DNA of 37,415 nt from Betaproteobacteria bacterium (GTDB taxonomy: Bacteria; Pseudomonadota; Gammaproteobacteria; Burkholderiales; SG8-41): the NCBI GenBank assembly GCA_947486575.1, contig CANKUB010000037.1, forward strand, positions 1 to 37,415, read 5' to 3'. Shown here piece after piece: positions 6,519-15,290 of this stretch. Numbering within the stretch: the stretch's first letter is position 1; every line of letters begins with the position of its first letter. The notes under the pieces were generated by a model. It did not search any database, was not told the origin of the DNA, and was given only the letters and a program-made list of their open reading frames with translations. A program made the position numbers and the translations under genes.

Positions 6519-9500
6519 ATGAATCGAAAAACCTGGTCGAATCTATTACGCGCCTTGCTGCTCCTGTGCGCTGCCTCCACCAGCTTGCTGTATATGCGCG
6601 CCCAGGCCACCACGGCGGACATATCAAACACCCCCATGGGTACCCGTTCGGGCAGCAATGTTGCACCCAATCTGATGTTTATTCTGGATGATTCGGGCAG
6701 TATGGATAACGACTACCTGCCCGATGCCGTTGGCGAGGCCAATATTTGCAGAACCTCTGCTGCCCTGACCGGCGCCGACTGTCAGCCGGGCATGCCGCCG
6801 TTTTATGCTTTTCAGTTCAATTCCATTTATTACAATCCGGCGACTACCTACGGTGCGGGGGTAACCTACCTCAACGCCACACTGGGCAACGCCACCCCCA
6901 CTGCGGCGAGGACTAACCCTTTCGCGGCCAGCGGCACCGTTAACGTGGCTACCCAGTACCGGGATATCTACTGGTGCCTGAGCTCAGTTTCTTCCACACC
7001 CTCTGCCGCTGTATTGGCTGATACTGCGCAATGCGTGCGCAATGGCGTCAATAACGGCGCCAGCCCTTTCGATTACGGCACGGCGGGCTTCCCCAATGCG
7101 ACCTTCAGTCAAAGAATTAACAAAGATACCGCAACCCCGCATTACTACACCATTACCCCGCGCGAATACTGCACCGATGAAACCCTGATCACCTGCACCC
7201 TGTCTGCGGGGCCGACCACTGTTGCCACTGTCGCCTACAACTTTCCCGCGCCGGTTCGGTGGTGCCGCACTGCGGGCGCCGTGGCTACGGCGTTGGCCGT
7301 TTCCGGCAACAGTTTTTCCGGCACCGGCGCGCGTGATTGTCAGGCCTTGACTGATGGCACCTACAACAAACCGCGTTTCGGCACCTTCACCCGCATCAAT
7401 ATAAACACCGGCAGCAGCTACCCCCGGGCAACTACCCGCTCGGATTGTTCAGGCGCAGTGGGCGCCACCGGCTGCACCGATGCGGAAGAGCTGCAAAACT
7501 TCGCCAACTGGTACTCGTACTACAACACCCGCCTGAAATTCATGAAAACCGTATCGGGCCGGGTGTTTGGCAGCATCGGTAACGATCCAAACTCAGGTGC
7601 CTTGCGCATGGGCTTTTTGACCATCAATGCCAGCAGCAGCGCGCGATATCTGAAAATCGACGATTTCAAAAATAATTTGCAGCGGCAGAACTGGTTCACC
7701 AAGATTTACGGCATCACTACCACCAATAGCACACCGCTGCGCGAAGCGCTATCCCGCGTAGGCCGCCACTTCGCCGGTATCACCTCGGGTCTAAACAGCT
7801 TCATGCCGGATGAACCTATGATCGCGTCATGCCAGCGCAATTACGCGTTTCTGGTGACGGACGGTTACTGGAACGGCAATGCCGGGCAGGATGTTGCCTA
7901 TACCGGCATCGGCAGCACCACGGGTACCGTTGGGGATCAGGACGACATATCTAGTCCCTCGGTGCCAATTTACGTAGACCGCGCCAAAACCGGCACCCTG
8001 GATGCCTTTGGAACAACCACCACCACGGTAACGCCAAACACAATCGTTGCAGAGGCGCTCTGTATTGGTAACGGCAACGCCACGTTCAGCACCCCGGCCA
8101 CCACCACTCCCTGCGGTTGCACTGGTAACGAAACGCGTCGCGTGCAACGGACCAGCACATTTAGTACAACGGTCGTGGCCGTGGATGGCGGAGCAACCAC
8201 CACAACAAATGGCACGGTTACTCAGACGTATGCACCCATGACCGCTTGCACAACGCCGACTGTCATCACCAATGTGACGCCCATTACGCTGGTGGAAGAA
8301 CAGGTTATTACGGGGGCTGCCAACAGCACCTTCACCGCCGTCAACGGCGTTGCCGCCGGGATCAATCAAGCCGGCGTATGTCCCGGTGGGCAACGACGCG
8401 TCAAACAGCGTACTACCACCTACAACTCGACAGTGATTACCACTGACGGCGTAGCGGGCGCGGCAACGTTTAGTGGCACAGCGTATGCCTTCGCCAATCT
8501 GGGTTCGTGCGTTTCCGTGCTTACCACCGTAGTAACCCCTGTCACCGTCGTGGACGAGCAGGTTGTCACAGGCCCGGCCACCAGCACGTTTGCCGCCATC
8601 AACGGCGTTGCCACCGGTGCCAACCAGGCTGGCGTATGTCCCGGCGCGCAACGGCGCATTAAGCGGCGCACCACCACCTACAACTCCACCGTGATTACCA
8701 CTGACGGCGTAGCCGCGCCAGCAACTTTCAGCGGAACGAATTATGCGTTCGCCGATCCAAGCACATGCATTTCTGTGGTGACTACGGTGATAACGCCTGT
8801 CACCGTTGTGGAGCAGCAAGTCCTCATAGGCTCAGCCGCCAGCACGTTTGCTGCCATCAATGGGGTTACCGCCGGTGCCAATGCGGCCGGCGTTTGTACC
8901 AGCGGGCAACGGCGCGTCAAGCAGCGCAATACCACCTACAACTCCACTGTGGTTACCACGGACGGCGTAGCCGCGCCAGCGACTTTCAGCGGAACGAATT
9001 ATGCGTTCTCCAATCCGGGCTCGTGCATTTCCGTGGTGACTACGGTGGTAACGCCTATCACGGTCGTGGAAGAGGAGGCCCTCACAGCCAATGCCACCAG
9101 CACATTTGCCCTGATTAACGGCCTCGCTACGGGCGCCAACCAGGCTGGCGTGTGCAGTACCAATCAGTCACGTATCAAACGTCGCACCACAGCGTATAAC
9201 TCTTCTGTTGTCACCACAGATGGTGTGGCGGCTCCGGCAACACTCAGTGGCACAGCGTATGCGTTTGCAAACCCGGGGTCGTGCGTCAATCTGACCAACA
9301 CAGTGATTAACCCTGTCGTCGAAACCAGGCAGTGGGTTACTACCTCGGTCGGAACCAATCTTCCAACCCTGTTTGCCGCGCCGCAAAACAGCGCGTCAGC
9401 CAGCGGCAATCCGCAAACTACCTTTACTTGCACAGGCGCAGGCAATACTGCCCAATTACAGCGGGTGACCACCTATAACCGGACTGTAGTTACCATTGGT

Positions 9501-12401
9501 ACGGGCGCTCCCACCACGACCTTCAGCGCGAACACAGCCAGCCCCACCTTTACCACGGTGCAAGCCTGTTCGGGTAGTGGCAAGACAGCAGCTGCAGTCA
9601 GCATCGTCAACAACGCGGCGACTTCCAACATAACAACGGGCGCGCCAGTGCCAGCCGCAACCACCACCACGCCCGGCACCCCCGGCGCACCTACCACGGT
9701 GGGCACCTACCCCACAGCGGCGGCAACTACCACCACGCCCGGCACCCCCGGCGCACCTACCACCACGGGCACCTATCCCACAGCGGCGGCAACTACCACC
9801 ACGCCCGGCACCCCCGGCGCACCGACTACGGTGGGCACCTACCCCACGGCGGCCGCAAATACCAATACGCCGGGCGTAACTGTGTCTACCAGTAACGGTG
9901 GCACCACGCTGACGATCGTACTAAGCCCGAACCCGACCAACTCCGCGGGAACCGGTGTAATAACGACCGCAGCAGGCGGCAGTTCCAACACACTGGCCGA
10001 CGTGGCTATGTATTACTACAAGACCGACCTGCGTACAACCGGGCCGTTCGCCAAGGACAACGTGCCGGTCGACGCCGACGGCAAAAAATTCATCGCGCCA
10101 CATCAGCACATGATTACGTTCACCATGGGCCTGGGGTTGGACGGCTTGATGACTTACCGCGACGATTATGAAAGCGCAACAACCGGCGATTTCTTCAAAA
10201 TCAAATCAGCCGCCACCAACTGCATATGGACAACGGGAACCTGCAACTGGCCGATTCCGGCTCAAAATACTGCCACTGCGATTGATGACCTTTGGCATGC
10301 GGCAGTCAATGGCCGTGGCAAATACTTCAGCGCGCGCCAGCCAGTCGCGGCGGAAAGCGGCATCAAGGAAACGCTTGCCGCCATCGATGTCGCCACCGGC
10401 TCTGCGGCGGCGGCAGCAACCAGCACGCCGAACCTGACCACCACCAACAACTCGCTCTATAGTTCGACGTATCGAACGGTTAACTGGGACGGCGAGATCG
10501 TCGCACGGACACTGGACCCCTCAACCGGTCTGTTGACACCGACGCCGTCATGGACAGCGGCAACCCAGCTCAATGCCAAAGGTCTGGCTAGCAGCGACAC
10601 GCGCACCATATATACGTTTGACGGTAACTTGCTGTCTACCACCAAACTCAAGTCGTTCGTGTACACCAATCTAACCGCTACTGAGCAAGCCTACTTCAAC
10701 AATCAGTGTACGGCGTTGAAATGGAATCAGTGTACGTTCCTCGCCAGCGATGCCACACGACTGGCTGCCGCCAACACTGGCGCCAACCTGATTGACTGGC
10801 TGCGCGGGCAACGCGGTAACGAGCTCAGCACGGACAACTCGACCGGTTATTTCCGCCGCCGTGAAAACCTGCTGGGGGATACCGTTAACTCCAAGCCGGC
10901 CTACATGGCCCCGCCGGAACTGCAATTCCAGGATGTCGTGTCACCAACCTACGAGACGTTCAAAACGGCCAACGCAACCCGGCAAAAAGTCCTGTTTGTT
11001 GCAGCTAACGACGGTATGTTGCATGCGTTCAACGCGGATACCGGTGCCGAGCTGTGGGCGTACATTCCCAAGATGATATTGCCCAACTTGTACAAGCTCG
11101 CAAACACCAGCTACAGCAACGCGCACGCGTTCTTTGTGGACGGCTCACCCACCGTAACCGATGTATTTTTGGGCGGCGCCTGGAAGACCGTTCTGGTCGG
11201 GGGACTCAATTCTGGAGGCCGCGGTTATTTCGCACTGGATGTGACCGACCCCAGCAGTCCCAAGGCGCTATGGGAAGTTTGCTCCGACCCGTTGCTGTGT
11301 GCTGTTACTGATACCGATATGGGGCTGTCGTATACCCCGCCGGTCATCGGCAAGCGACCCGCTGATGGTAAATGGGTGGTGATGGTCGCTTCTGGTTACA
11401 ACAATATTGGCCCGGGCAATGGCGGTGGCTATCTCTACATGCTGGATTTAGCGACCGGCGCTGTGCTGGAAAAAGTGGGCACCACGATCAGCGGCACGAA
11501 TGTCGGCGATACCACTACGCCGAACGGATTTGCGAAAATTACCGCGTTTGTCGACAACTTCATTTCTGACAATACAATGAAACTGATCTACGGCGGTGAT
11601 TTGCTGGGCAATATGTGGCGCTTTGATCTGGCAACTTCGCCACCCACCTTGACGCGTATCGCGCAATTGAAAGATGGTAGCGGGAAGCCGCAGTCGGTTA
11701 CCACGCGCCCTGATGTCACCAAGTTTACCGCTGGCTTCAATGCGGTTTATGTCGGCACCGGGCGTTTCCTGGGCGATTCCGATCTGGGTGATCCAGCCTT
11801 GCTTTTGCCTGCGCAGCCCTACGCGTATCAGCAGTCGGTGTATGCCTTCAAGGACACCAATGCCGATCTTGGCGATCTTCGTCTGGGCGCTGCAAACCTG
11901 GTCACGCAGTCCTTGATTGTTGTAGACGCCGCCAATCGCTCCATCAGCAATAATGCGGTGAACTGGACTACCAACAATGGCTGGTATGTGGATATGAATC
12001 CAGTGTGCGTAGGCACTGGATGCTCGCCGTCGGGCGAATCGCCGGGTGAACGGATCAATCTGGACGTGCAGCTGGTTCGTGGCACCGTGGTAGTGCTCTC
12101 CAATGAGCCGAATGCCGACACATGTTCTACGGGTGGCGACAGCTTTCTGTATCAGTTCAATTACGCGTCAGGATCCTATATCACAGGTACACCCGGCAAC
12201 ATTGTCGGCACCAAGATCGGGAATACGTTGGCGGTTGGTATCGTGGTGTTTCAGACGCTCAGTGGCCAAATTAAATCGGTCATTACAACGGCGGACGGCA
12301 AGTTACCGACGGCGGCTATCTCGACCAGTGGCGCATTTGGAGCACCCACGCGGGCAGCATGGCGCGAATTGCTGGATGACCGCACGAGTACCACGCCATA
12401 A
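6519..12401 (+). CDS. pilY1: Giant PilY1-type pilus tip adhesin / assembly factor
   Basis: A 1960-residue PilY1/PilC protein, far above the usual 1050-1200. The ATG at 6519 has TGGAG 6 nt upstream. Order of parts: signal peptide (residues 1-35, ending AQA); a von Willebrand A-like domain with MIDAS motif D57-D-S59-G-S61 and the strand FLVTDGYWNGN (Asp448); an extra block of roughly 690 residues (about 480-1150) holding four 86-residue repeats and three 22-residue Thr/Pro repeats; resumption of the vWA region at NTLADVAMYYYKTDLR; and the C-terminal PilC beta-propeller (LFVAANDGMLHAFNADTG, VLVGGLNSGGRGYFALDV, YGGDLLGNMWRFDL). PilY1 caps the pilus, primes assembly and controls retraction. The segment just before YGGDL (residues 1679-1687) lacks most acidic residues of the known calcium loop. 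Probably cotranscribed with pilE-pilX. Confidence 0.92.
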   Translation: MNRKTWSNLLRALLLLCAASTSLLYMRAQATTADISNTPMGTRSGSNVAPNLMFILDDSGSMDNDYLPDAVGEANICRTSAALTGADCQPGMPPFYAFQFNSIYYNPATTYGAGVTYLNATLGNATPTAARTNPFAASGTVNVATQYRDIYWCLSSVSSTPSAAVLADTAQCVRNGVNNGASPFDYGTAGFPNATFSQRINKDTATPHYYTITPREYCTDETLITCTLSAGPTTVATVAYNFPAPVRWCRTAGAVATALAVSGNSFSGTGARDCQALTDGTYNKPRFGTFTRININTGSSYPRATTRSDCSGAVGATGCTDAEELQNFANWYSYYNTRLKFMKTVSGRVFGSIGNDPNSGALRMGFLTINASSSARYLKIDDFKNNLQRQNWFTKIYGITTTNSTPLREALSRVGRHFAGITSGLNSFMPDEPMIASCQRNYAFLVTDGYWNGNAGQDVAYTGIGSTTGTVGDQDDISSPSVPIYVDRAKTGTLDAFGTTTTTVTPNTIVAEALCIGNGNATFSTPATTTPCGCTGNETRRVQRTSTFSTTVVAVDGGATTTTNGTVTQTYAPMTACTTPTVITNVTPITLVEEQVITGAANSTFTAVNGVAAGINQAGVCPGGQRRVKQRTTTYNSTVITTDGVAGAATFSGTAYAFANLGSCVSVLTTVVTPVTVVDEQVVTGPATSTFAAINGVATGANQAGVCPGAQRRIKRRTTTYNSTVITTDGVAAPATFSGTNYAFADPSTCISVVTTVITPVTVVEQQVLIGSAASTFAAINGVTAGANAAGVCTSGQRRVKQRNTTYNSTVVTTDGVAAPATFSGTNYAFSNPGSCISVVTTVVTPITVVEEEALTANATSTFALINGLATGANQAGVCSTNQSRIKRRTTAYNSSVVTTDGVAAPATLSGTAYAFANPGSCVNLTNTVINPVVETRQWVTTSVGTNLPTLFAAPQNSASASGNPQTTFTCTGAGNTAQLQRVTTYNRTVVTIGTGAPTTTFSANTASPTFTTVQACSGSGKTAAAVSIVNNAATSNITTGAPVPAATTTTPGTPGAPTTVGTYPTAAATTTTPGTPGAPTTTGTYPTAAATTTTPGTPGAPTTVGTYPTAAANTNTPGVTVSTSNGGTTLTIVLSPNPTNSAGTGVITTAAGGSSNTLADVAMYYYKTDLRTTGPFAKDNVPVDADGKKFIAPHQHMITFTMGLGLDGLMTYRDDYESATTGDFFKIKSAATNCIWTTGTCNWPIPAQNTATAIDDLWHAAVNGRGKYFSARQPVAAESGIKETLAAIDVATGSAAAAATSTPNLTTTNNSLYSSTYRTVNWDGEIVARTLDPSTGLLTPTPSWTAATQLNAKGLASSDTRTIYTFDGNLLSTTKLKSFVYTNLTATEQAYFNNQCTALKWNQCTFLASDATRLAAANTGANLIDWLRGQRGNELSTDNSTGYFRRRENLLGDTVNSKPAYMAPPELQFQDVVSPTYETFKTANATRQKVLFVAANDGMLHAFNADTGAELWAYIPKMILPNLYKLANTSYSNAHAFFVDGSPTVTDVFLGGAWKTVLVGGLNSGGRGYFALDVTDPSSPKALWEVCSDPLLCAVTDTDMGLSYTPPVIGKRPADGKWVVMVASGYNNIGPGNGGGYLYMLDLATGAVLEKVGTTISGTNVGDTTTPNGFAKITAFVDNFISDNTMKLIYGGDLLGNMWRFDLATSPPTLTRIAQLKDGSGKPQSVTTRPDVTKFTAGFNAVYVGTGRFLGDSDLGDPALLLPAQPYAYQQSVYAFKDTNADLGDLRLGAANLVTQSLIVVDAANRSISNNAVNWTTNNGWYVDMNPVCVGTGCSPSGESPGERINLDVQLVRGTVVVLSNEPNADTCSTGGDSFLYQFNYASGSYITGTPGNIVGTKIGNTLAVGIVVFQTLSGQIKSVITTADGKLPTAAISTSGAFGAPTRAAWRELLDDRTSTTP
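8286..9317 (+). repeat. Four tandem 258-bp (86-residue) repeats within pilY1
   Basis: Four consecutive in-frame units start at 8286, 8544, 8802 and 9060, each exactly 258 bp. Each begins T-[LV]-V-[ED], then runs through STFAAINGV, AGVC, RR[VI]K[QR]RTTTYNS, VTTDGVA and YAF to a second Cys (SC). Two Cys per unit suggest one disulfide per repeat. Strongly degenerate copies flank them before 8286 and from 9318 to about 9575. The units look like a beta-strand-rich stalk expanded by tandem duplication. Confidence 0.92.
9657..9854 (+). repeat. Three tandem 66-bp Thr/Pro/Gly repeats within pilY1
   Basis: Three nearly identical 66-bp units start at 9657, 9723 and 9789, encoding ATTTTPGTPGAPTTVGTYPT plus AA (the second has TTTG for TTVG). 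A partial fourth begins at 9855. The low-complexity Thr/Pro composition fits a flexible or extended linker between the repeat stalk and the rest of the vWA domain. Near-identity at DNA level implies recent expansion or ongoing slippage. Confidence 0.93.
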
Positions 12402-12428
12402 CATACCGATGATGAAACTTGTAGCAGT

Positions 12429-13229
12429 GTGGATGCCGCAACCTTACGTTTCGCGTGCTTGATCGCAGCTTCAGCGATCTTGCACGCGGCAACGCTAGCA
12501 CCCTTGAAGGCGAGTAGCTCACCATCGCGTTTGCGCTTTTCACCGCAACTGACGGTCGATCTGCCCGCGCGGGATTCTCCACTGACAGCACCGCCAGTCG
12601 CACTGGCAACCGCGCCCGAAGCAGCACCCAGCGCACCAGTAACAACGGCCGAGACAACAGTCGCCCCTGTAGGGGCATTACCCGCAGCACCGAATACCGA
12701 ACCCACAGAAAGCAGCAAGGTTTATCGAAGTGTTCCAACGCCGCAGCCCAAAGGACATCCGCTATCGGGCGACAATAATTCGTCACCGAACCCGGGCACG
12801 CAGACCAAAGGCGGCGTCCGGCTGGCGCTGCCCGATGAGGTGAGTGTTCGCGTTCACTTGCTCAATTATGAAGGCGGGCAAAAACCCAGAGACTCCATTG
12901 AAATTCAGGGAAAAACCTATCGCTACTTCAAGTCCCCCAGCCTGAAGCAAGCCGCTCAGCCACTTGAAGACGCGAAGCCGCACTATCCGGCACAAAAACC
13001 GGAATACCTGAACGGCGCAGTTATTTTGCAGTTGTTGATTGATGAGGAGGGCAATTTGGAGCAAGTGGTTACGGTTTGCGCCAATCCAAAGTTCGAGAAA
13101 AGCGCAGTCGCCAGTATCGAAAAGATGCGCTTCTTGCCTGCTCAGGGCGCGAGTGGCCCGGTCAAAAGTTATATGGTTGTAGAGTTCGGATATGGGCGTG
13201 GTTACCCGTGCGCGCCGGTGCCGGACTGA
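12429..13229 (+). CDS. TonB-like protein (C-terminal TonB domain, SxxxH anchor)
   Basis: A 266-residue protein with GTG start, 27 nt after pilY1. Residues 6-26 form an N-terminal membrane segment, LRFACLIAASAILHAATLAP. It contains S15-x-x-x-H19, the spacing of the Ser/His pair that TonB uses to engage ExbB/ExbD. Residues 30-135 are a Pro/Ala/Ser-rich linker crossing the periplasm. The C-terminal 75 residues fit the TonB fold (YLNGAVILQLLIDEEGNLEQ, then SIEKMRFLPA). TonB couples proton motive force to outer membrane receptors, but no receptor or exbBD lies nearby. Position at the end of the pilus operon suggests a link to pilus or surface-protein function, which is inference. A downstream start is possible but would remove the anchor. 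Confidence 0.75.
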   Translation: MDAATLRFACLIAASAILHAATLAPLKASSSPSRLRFSPQLTVDLPARDSPLTAPPVALATAPEAAPSAPVTTAETTVAPVGALPAAPNTEPTESSKVYRSVPTPQPKGHPLSGDNNSSPNPGTQTKGGVRLALPDEVSVRVHLLNYEGGQKPRDSIEIQGKTYRYFKSPSLKQAAQPLEDAKPHYPAQKPEYLNGAVILQLLIDEEGNLEQVVTVCANPKFEKSAVASIEKMRFLPAQGASGPVKSYMVVEFGYGRGYPCAPVPD

Positions 13230-13299
13230 GTGCTTACCCTAGTTATAGTCGCCCAAACGTTATACAGACTTGAGCCGATCAAAATACGGGATTTGCAAA

Positions 13300-13328
13300 T
13301 TAACTTACAATGCCAGCGGCAATATACT
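13300..13328 (+). promoter_or_regulatory. Possible sigma70 promoter for the Cys-rich secreted protein
   Basis: TTAACT at 13300-13305 and TATACT at 13323-13328 are separated by 17 nt. They lie in an AT-rich intergenic region (13230-13440) ahead of the gene at 13441, leaving a leader of about 105 nt. The -35 match is only partial. Confidence 0.35.
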
Positions 13329-13440
13329 CACTCTAACTATATGTTTTAATAGCATTTTTTAGTATTTTCCATGTAAGGTATGCCGGACAAGGTGGCGCAT
13401 TGTCACTAACGTCAAACCATGATTTATCAGGAGAAAAACC

Positions 13441-13770
13441 ATGAACGTCAAAATGATTTTACGGGCTGCTGGTCTGACTGTAATGCTGTTGTCGAGCGCA
13501 TCGATATTTGCGCAGGCCTATAAGTGCGCCAGTGCCCCGGTCAGCGAGCGCGCCGCATGCGAACGCAATGCCAACTACGAAGCCAAATGCAGCAGCCTCA
13601 CGGGTGGCGAGTTAACCAAGTGCTCGTTTGAAGTCAAACAAGGCTATTGCGCCGATGATCGTAACCCGGAGCGCTGCGCGGCTCTGGTTACGTTGCACGG
13701 AAAATGCAGACCGCTGGCGGGCGAAGACTATGCCGTTTGTATGCGCAGCACCAAGCTGCTGGACCGCTAA
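13441..13770 (+). CDS. Small secreted protein with eight regularly spaced cysteines
   Basis: A 109-residue protein with a clear signal peptide (MNVKMILRAAGLTVMLLSSA, cut after AQA at residue 26). The mature part of 83 residues contains eight Cys at 29, 40, 50, 61, 70, 79, 89 and 100, one every 9-11 residues, suggesting short helices stapled by disulfides. GGAG lies 8 nt before the ATG. I do not recognise a named family. The gene stands alone, convergent with ispH, after a possible promoter. A periplasmic or secreted location is inferred from the signal peptide; function is unknown. Confidence 0.75.
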   Translation: MNVKMILRAAGLTVMLLSSASIFAQAYKCASAPVSERAACERNANYEAKCSSLTGGELTKCSFEVKQGYCADDRNPERCAALVTLHGKCRPLAGEDYAVCMRSTKLLDR

Positions 13771-13819
13771 CGCAAAACTAGAAAGCAACGAGAGTTTCTA
13801 AAAGGCTGGGGCAAATACC

Positions 13820-14740
13820 TCAGGCCAGCGCCTTCGGCAACGGAAAAGTAACCCGCTCCTCAATGCCTTCAAGGTTGCTAACGCTATCAGCACCGAGCAA
13901 CTTCAGCCGTTCAATCACCGCTTGCACCAATACCTCTGGCGCAGAGGCGCCTGCCGTTACACCCACGCGCGATTTACCCGTAAGCCACTCGGGTTTGAGT
14001 TCGCCCGCGTTATCAACCATGTAGGCATCCACCCCCTGATTTTGCGCGACTTCGCGCAGACGGTTGGAGTTTGAACTATTGGGCGAGCCTACCACAATCA
14101 CGATATCACATTGTTTTGCAAGGGTTTTTACCGCATCTTGCCGATTTTGCGTGGCATAGCAGATGTCGTCGCGCTTGGGGCCGACGATCGCCGGGAAACG
14201 CGCCTGAAGTGCATCGATAGTGACTTGCGCATCATCCACTGACAAGGTGGTTTGTGTCACAAAGGCGAGATAGTTTTCATCTTTCACCTTCAACGCCGCC
14301 ACATCCTCGGGGCCTTCAACCAGATACATGCCGTTGTCGCTCTGGCCCATGGTGCCCTGCACTTCCGGGTGGCCTTTATGGCCGATCATGACGATCTCGC
14401 GCTTTTGCCCACGCATCTTGGCGACTTCGACATGCACTTTCGTCACCAGCGGGCAGGTGGCATCAAACACCCGCAGGCCACGCGATTCAGCGTCTCTGCG
14501 CACCGCCTGCGACACGCCATGCGCGCTGAAAATCAATGTGGCGCCAGCGGGCACTTCATCGAGGTCTTCGACAAACACCGCGCCTTTTTTACGCAGATCA
14601 TCGACGACAAATTTGTTGTGGACAACTTCGTGGCGCACGTAAATTGGCGCGCCATGTAGCGCAATTGCGCGCTCAACGATTTCAATCGCGCGATCTACAC
14701 CAGCGCAAAAACCACGGGGATTGGCTAGAATGACTTGCAT
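13820..14740 (-). CDS. ispH: 4-hydroxy-3-methylbut-2-enyl diphosphate reductase IspH
   Basis: A 306-residue IspH (LytB), the last enzyme of the MEP pathway, which reduces HMBPP to IPP and DMAPP with a [4Fe-4S] cluster. Cluster ligands are Cys12 ([12 protein letters not shown]), Cys96 (DATCPLV) and Cys194 ([11 protein letters not shown]). Active-site His41, His74 and His124, Glu126 (GHPEVQG) and the [10 protein letters not shown] segment are present. The ATG is fixed by the conserved [12 protein letters not shown] start. No Shine-Dalgarno sequence precedes it. A TATAAT box ends 6 nt upstream, so transcripts from it would be nearly leaderless. It follows lspA by 64 nt; readthrough from ribF-ileS-lspA could also supply it. 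dxs and ispA of the same pathway lie later in the window. Confidence 0.97.
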   Translation of the reverse strand: MQVILANPRGFCAGVDRAIEIVERAIALHGAPIYVRHEVVHNKFVVDDLRKKGAVFVEDLDEVPAGATLIFSAHGVSQAVRRDAESRGLRVFDATCPLVTKVHVEVAKMRGQKREIVMIGHKGHPEVQGTMGQSDNGMYLVEGPEDVAALKVKDENYLAFVTQTTLSVDDAQVTIDALQARFPAIVGPKRDDICYATQNRQDAVKTLAKQCDIVIVVGSPNSSNSNRLREVAQNQGVDAYMVDNAGELKPEWLTGKSRVGVTAGASAPEVLVQAVIERLKLLGADSVSNLEGIEERVTFPLPKALA

Positions 14741-14746
14741 GGTTTG

Positions 14747-14752
14747 ATTATA
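14747..14752 (-). promoter_or_regulatory. TATAAT -10 box immediately upstream of ispH
   Basis: On the minus strand a perfect TATAAT is followed by six bases and then the ispH ATG, so initiation 6-7 nt downstream would fall at or next to the start codon. No good -35 hexamer is seen at 17 nt. The AT-rich spacer contains several T and A runs. Confidence 0.4.
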
Positions 14753-14789
14753 ACGACTCTAACCTTTTTGTAGATTTTCAAAAAAATCA

Positions 14790-14807
14790 TTTAAAAACAA
14801 ATAGTTA
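14790..14807. repeat. AT-rich 18-mer, copy 2 of 2
   Basis: Identical to 1071-1088. Here it overlaps the last codon region of lspA (its TAA stop is 14805-14807 on the minus strand) and lies in the lspA-ispH gap, upstream of ispH. In both places it sits upstream of a minus-strand gene start. Confidence 0.5.
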
Positions 14808-15290
14808 CTTCTCGACTACCGCAGCGTCACGCGACGACTGTTGCGGCCTGATTGCATCCCAGATCATTAATCCGGCACCCACCGTAATCGCCGAATCAGC
14901 CACGTTAAACGCCGGAAAATACCATCCAGCGTAATGCACCTGCACAAAATCAACTACCGAGCCGAACAACACGCGATCAATCAGGTTGCCTACCGCGCCA
15001 CCGAGAATCAACCCCAGCGCCAGACAAAACAGTTTTTGCTCCGGGTGACGCCGCAGCAGCCACACCACCCACACCGATGCAACCACCGCCACTACAATAA
15101 AGAACACGCGCTGCCAGCCACCGGCATCCGCCAGCATGCTGAACGCCGCACCGGTGTTATGCACGCGCACCAGATTAAAAAACGAGGTGACGTACAGCGT
15201 TTCATGCAGCACAAATTTCTGCATGATGAAATACTTGGTGATCTGATCGACCACCACGATCACCAGCGCCAACGCAATCCACTTACGCAT
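14805..15290 (-). CDS. lspA: Lipoprotein signal peptidase LspA
   Basis: A 161-residue inner-membrane aspartyl protease that removes signal peptides of prolipoproteins after lipidation. Four membrane segments are visible, starting [19 protein letters not shown]. The catalytic Asp residues lie in [10 protein letters not shown] and FNVADSAIT, and [10 protein letters not shown] is the other conserved loop. The start at 15290 fits the family and overlaps the 3' end of ileS by 8 nt, so the longer upstream frame is rejected. In the usual gamma- and betaproteobacterial order it follows ileS, as here. It is followed directly by ispH without an fkpB gene between. Confidence 0.96.
   Translation of the reverse strand: MRKWIALALVIVVVDQITKYFIMQKFVLHETLYVTSFFNLVRVHNTGAAFSMLADAGGWQRVFFIVVAVVASVWVVWLLRRHPEQKLFCLALGLILGGAVGNLIDRVLFGSVVDFVQVHYAGWYFPAFNVADSAITVGAGLMIWDAIRPQQSSRDAAVVEK

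Noticed and set aside
7827-8819. A 330-codon open frame on the minus strand inside pilY1
   Set aside because: It is antisense to the repeat block; its own repeats mirror the pilY1 repeats, and it shows no recognisable domain.
8286-9854. Regular repeats that might be taken for a CRISPR array
   Set aside because: Units are contiguous, in frame with pilY1 and lack unique spacers; no cas genes are present.
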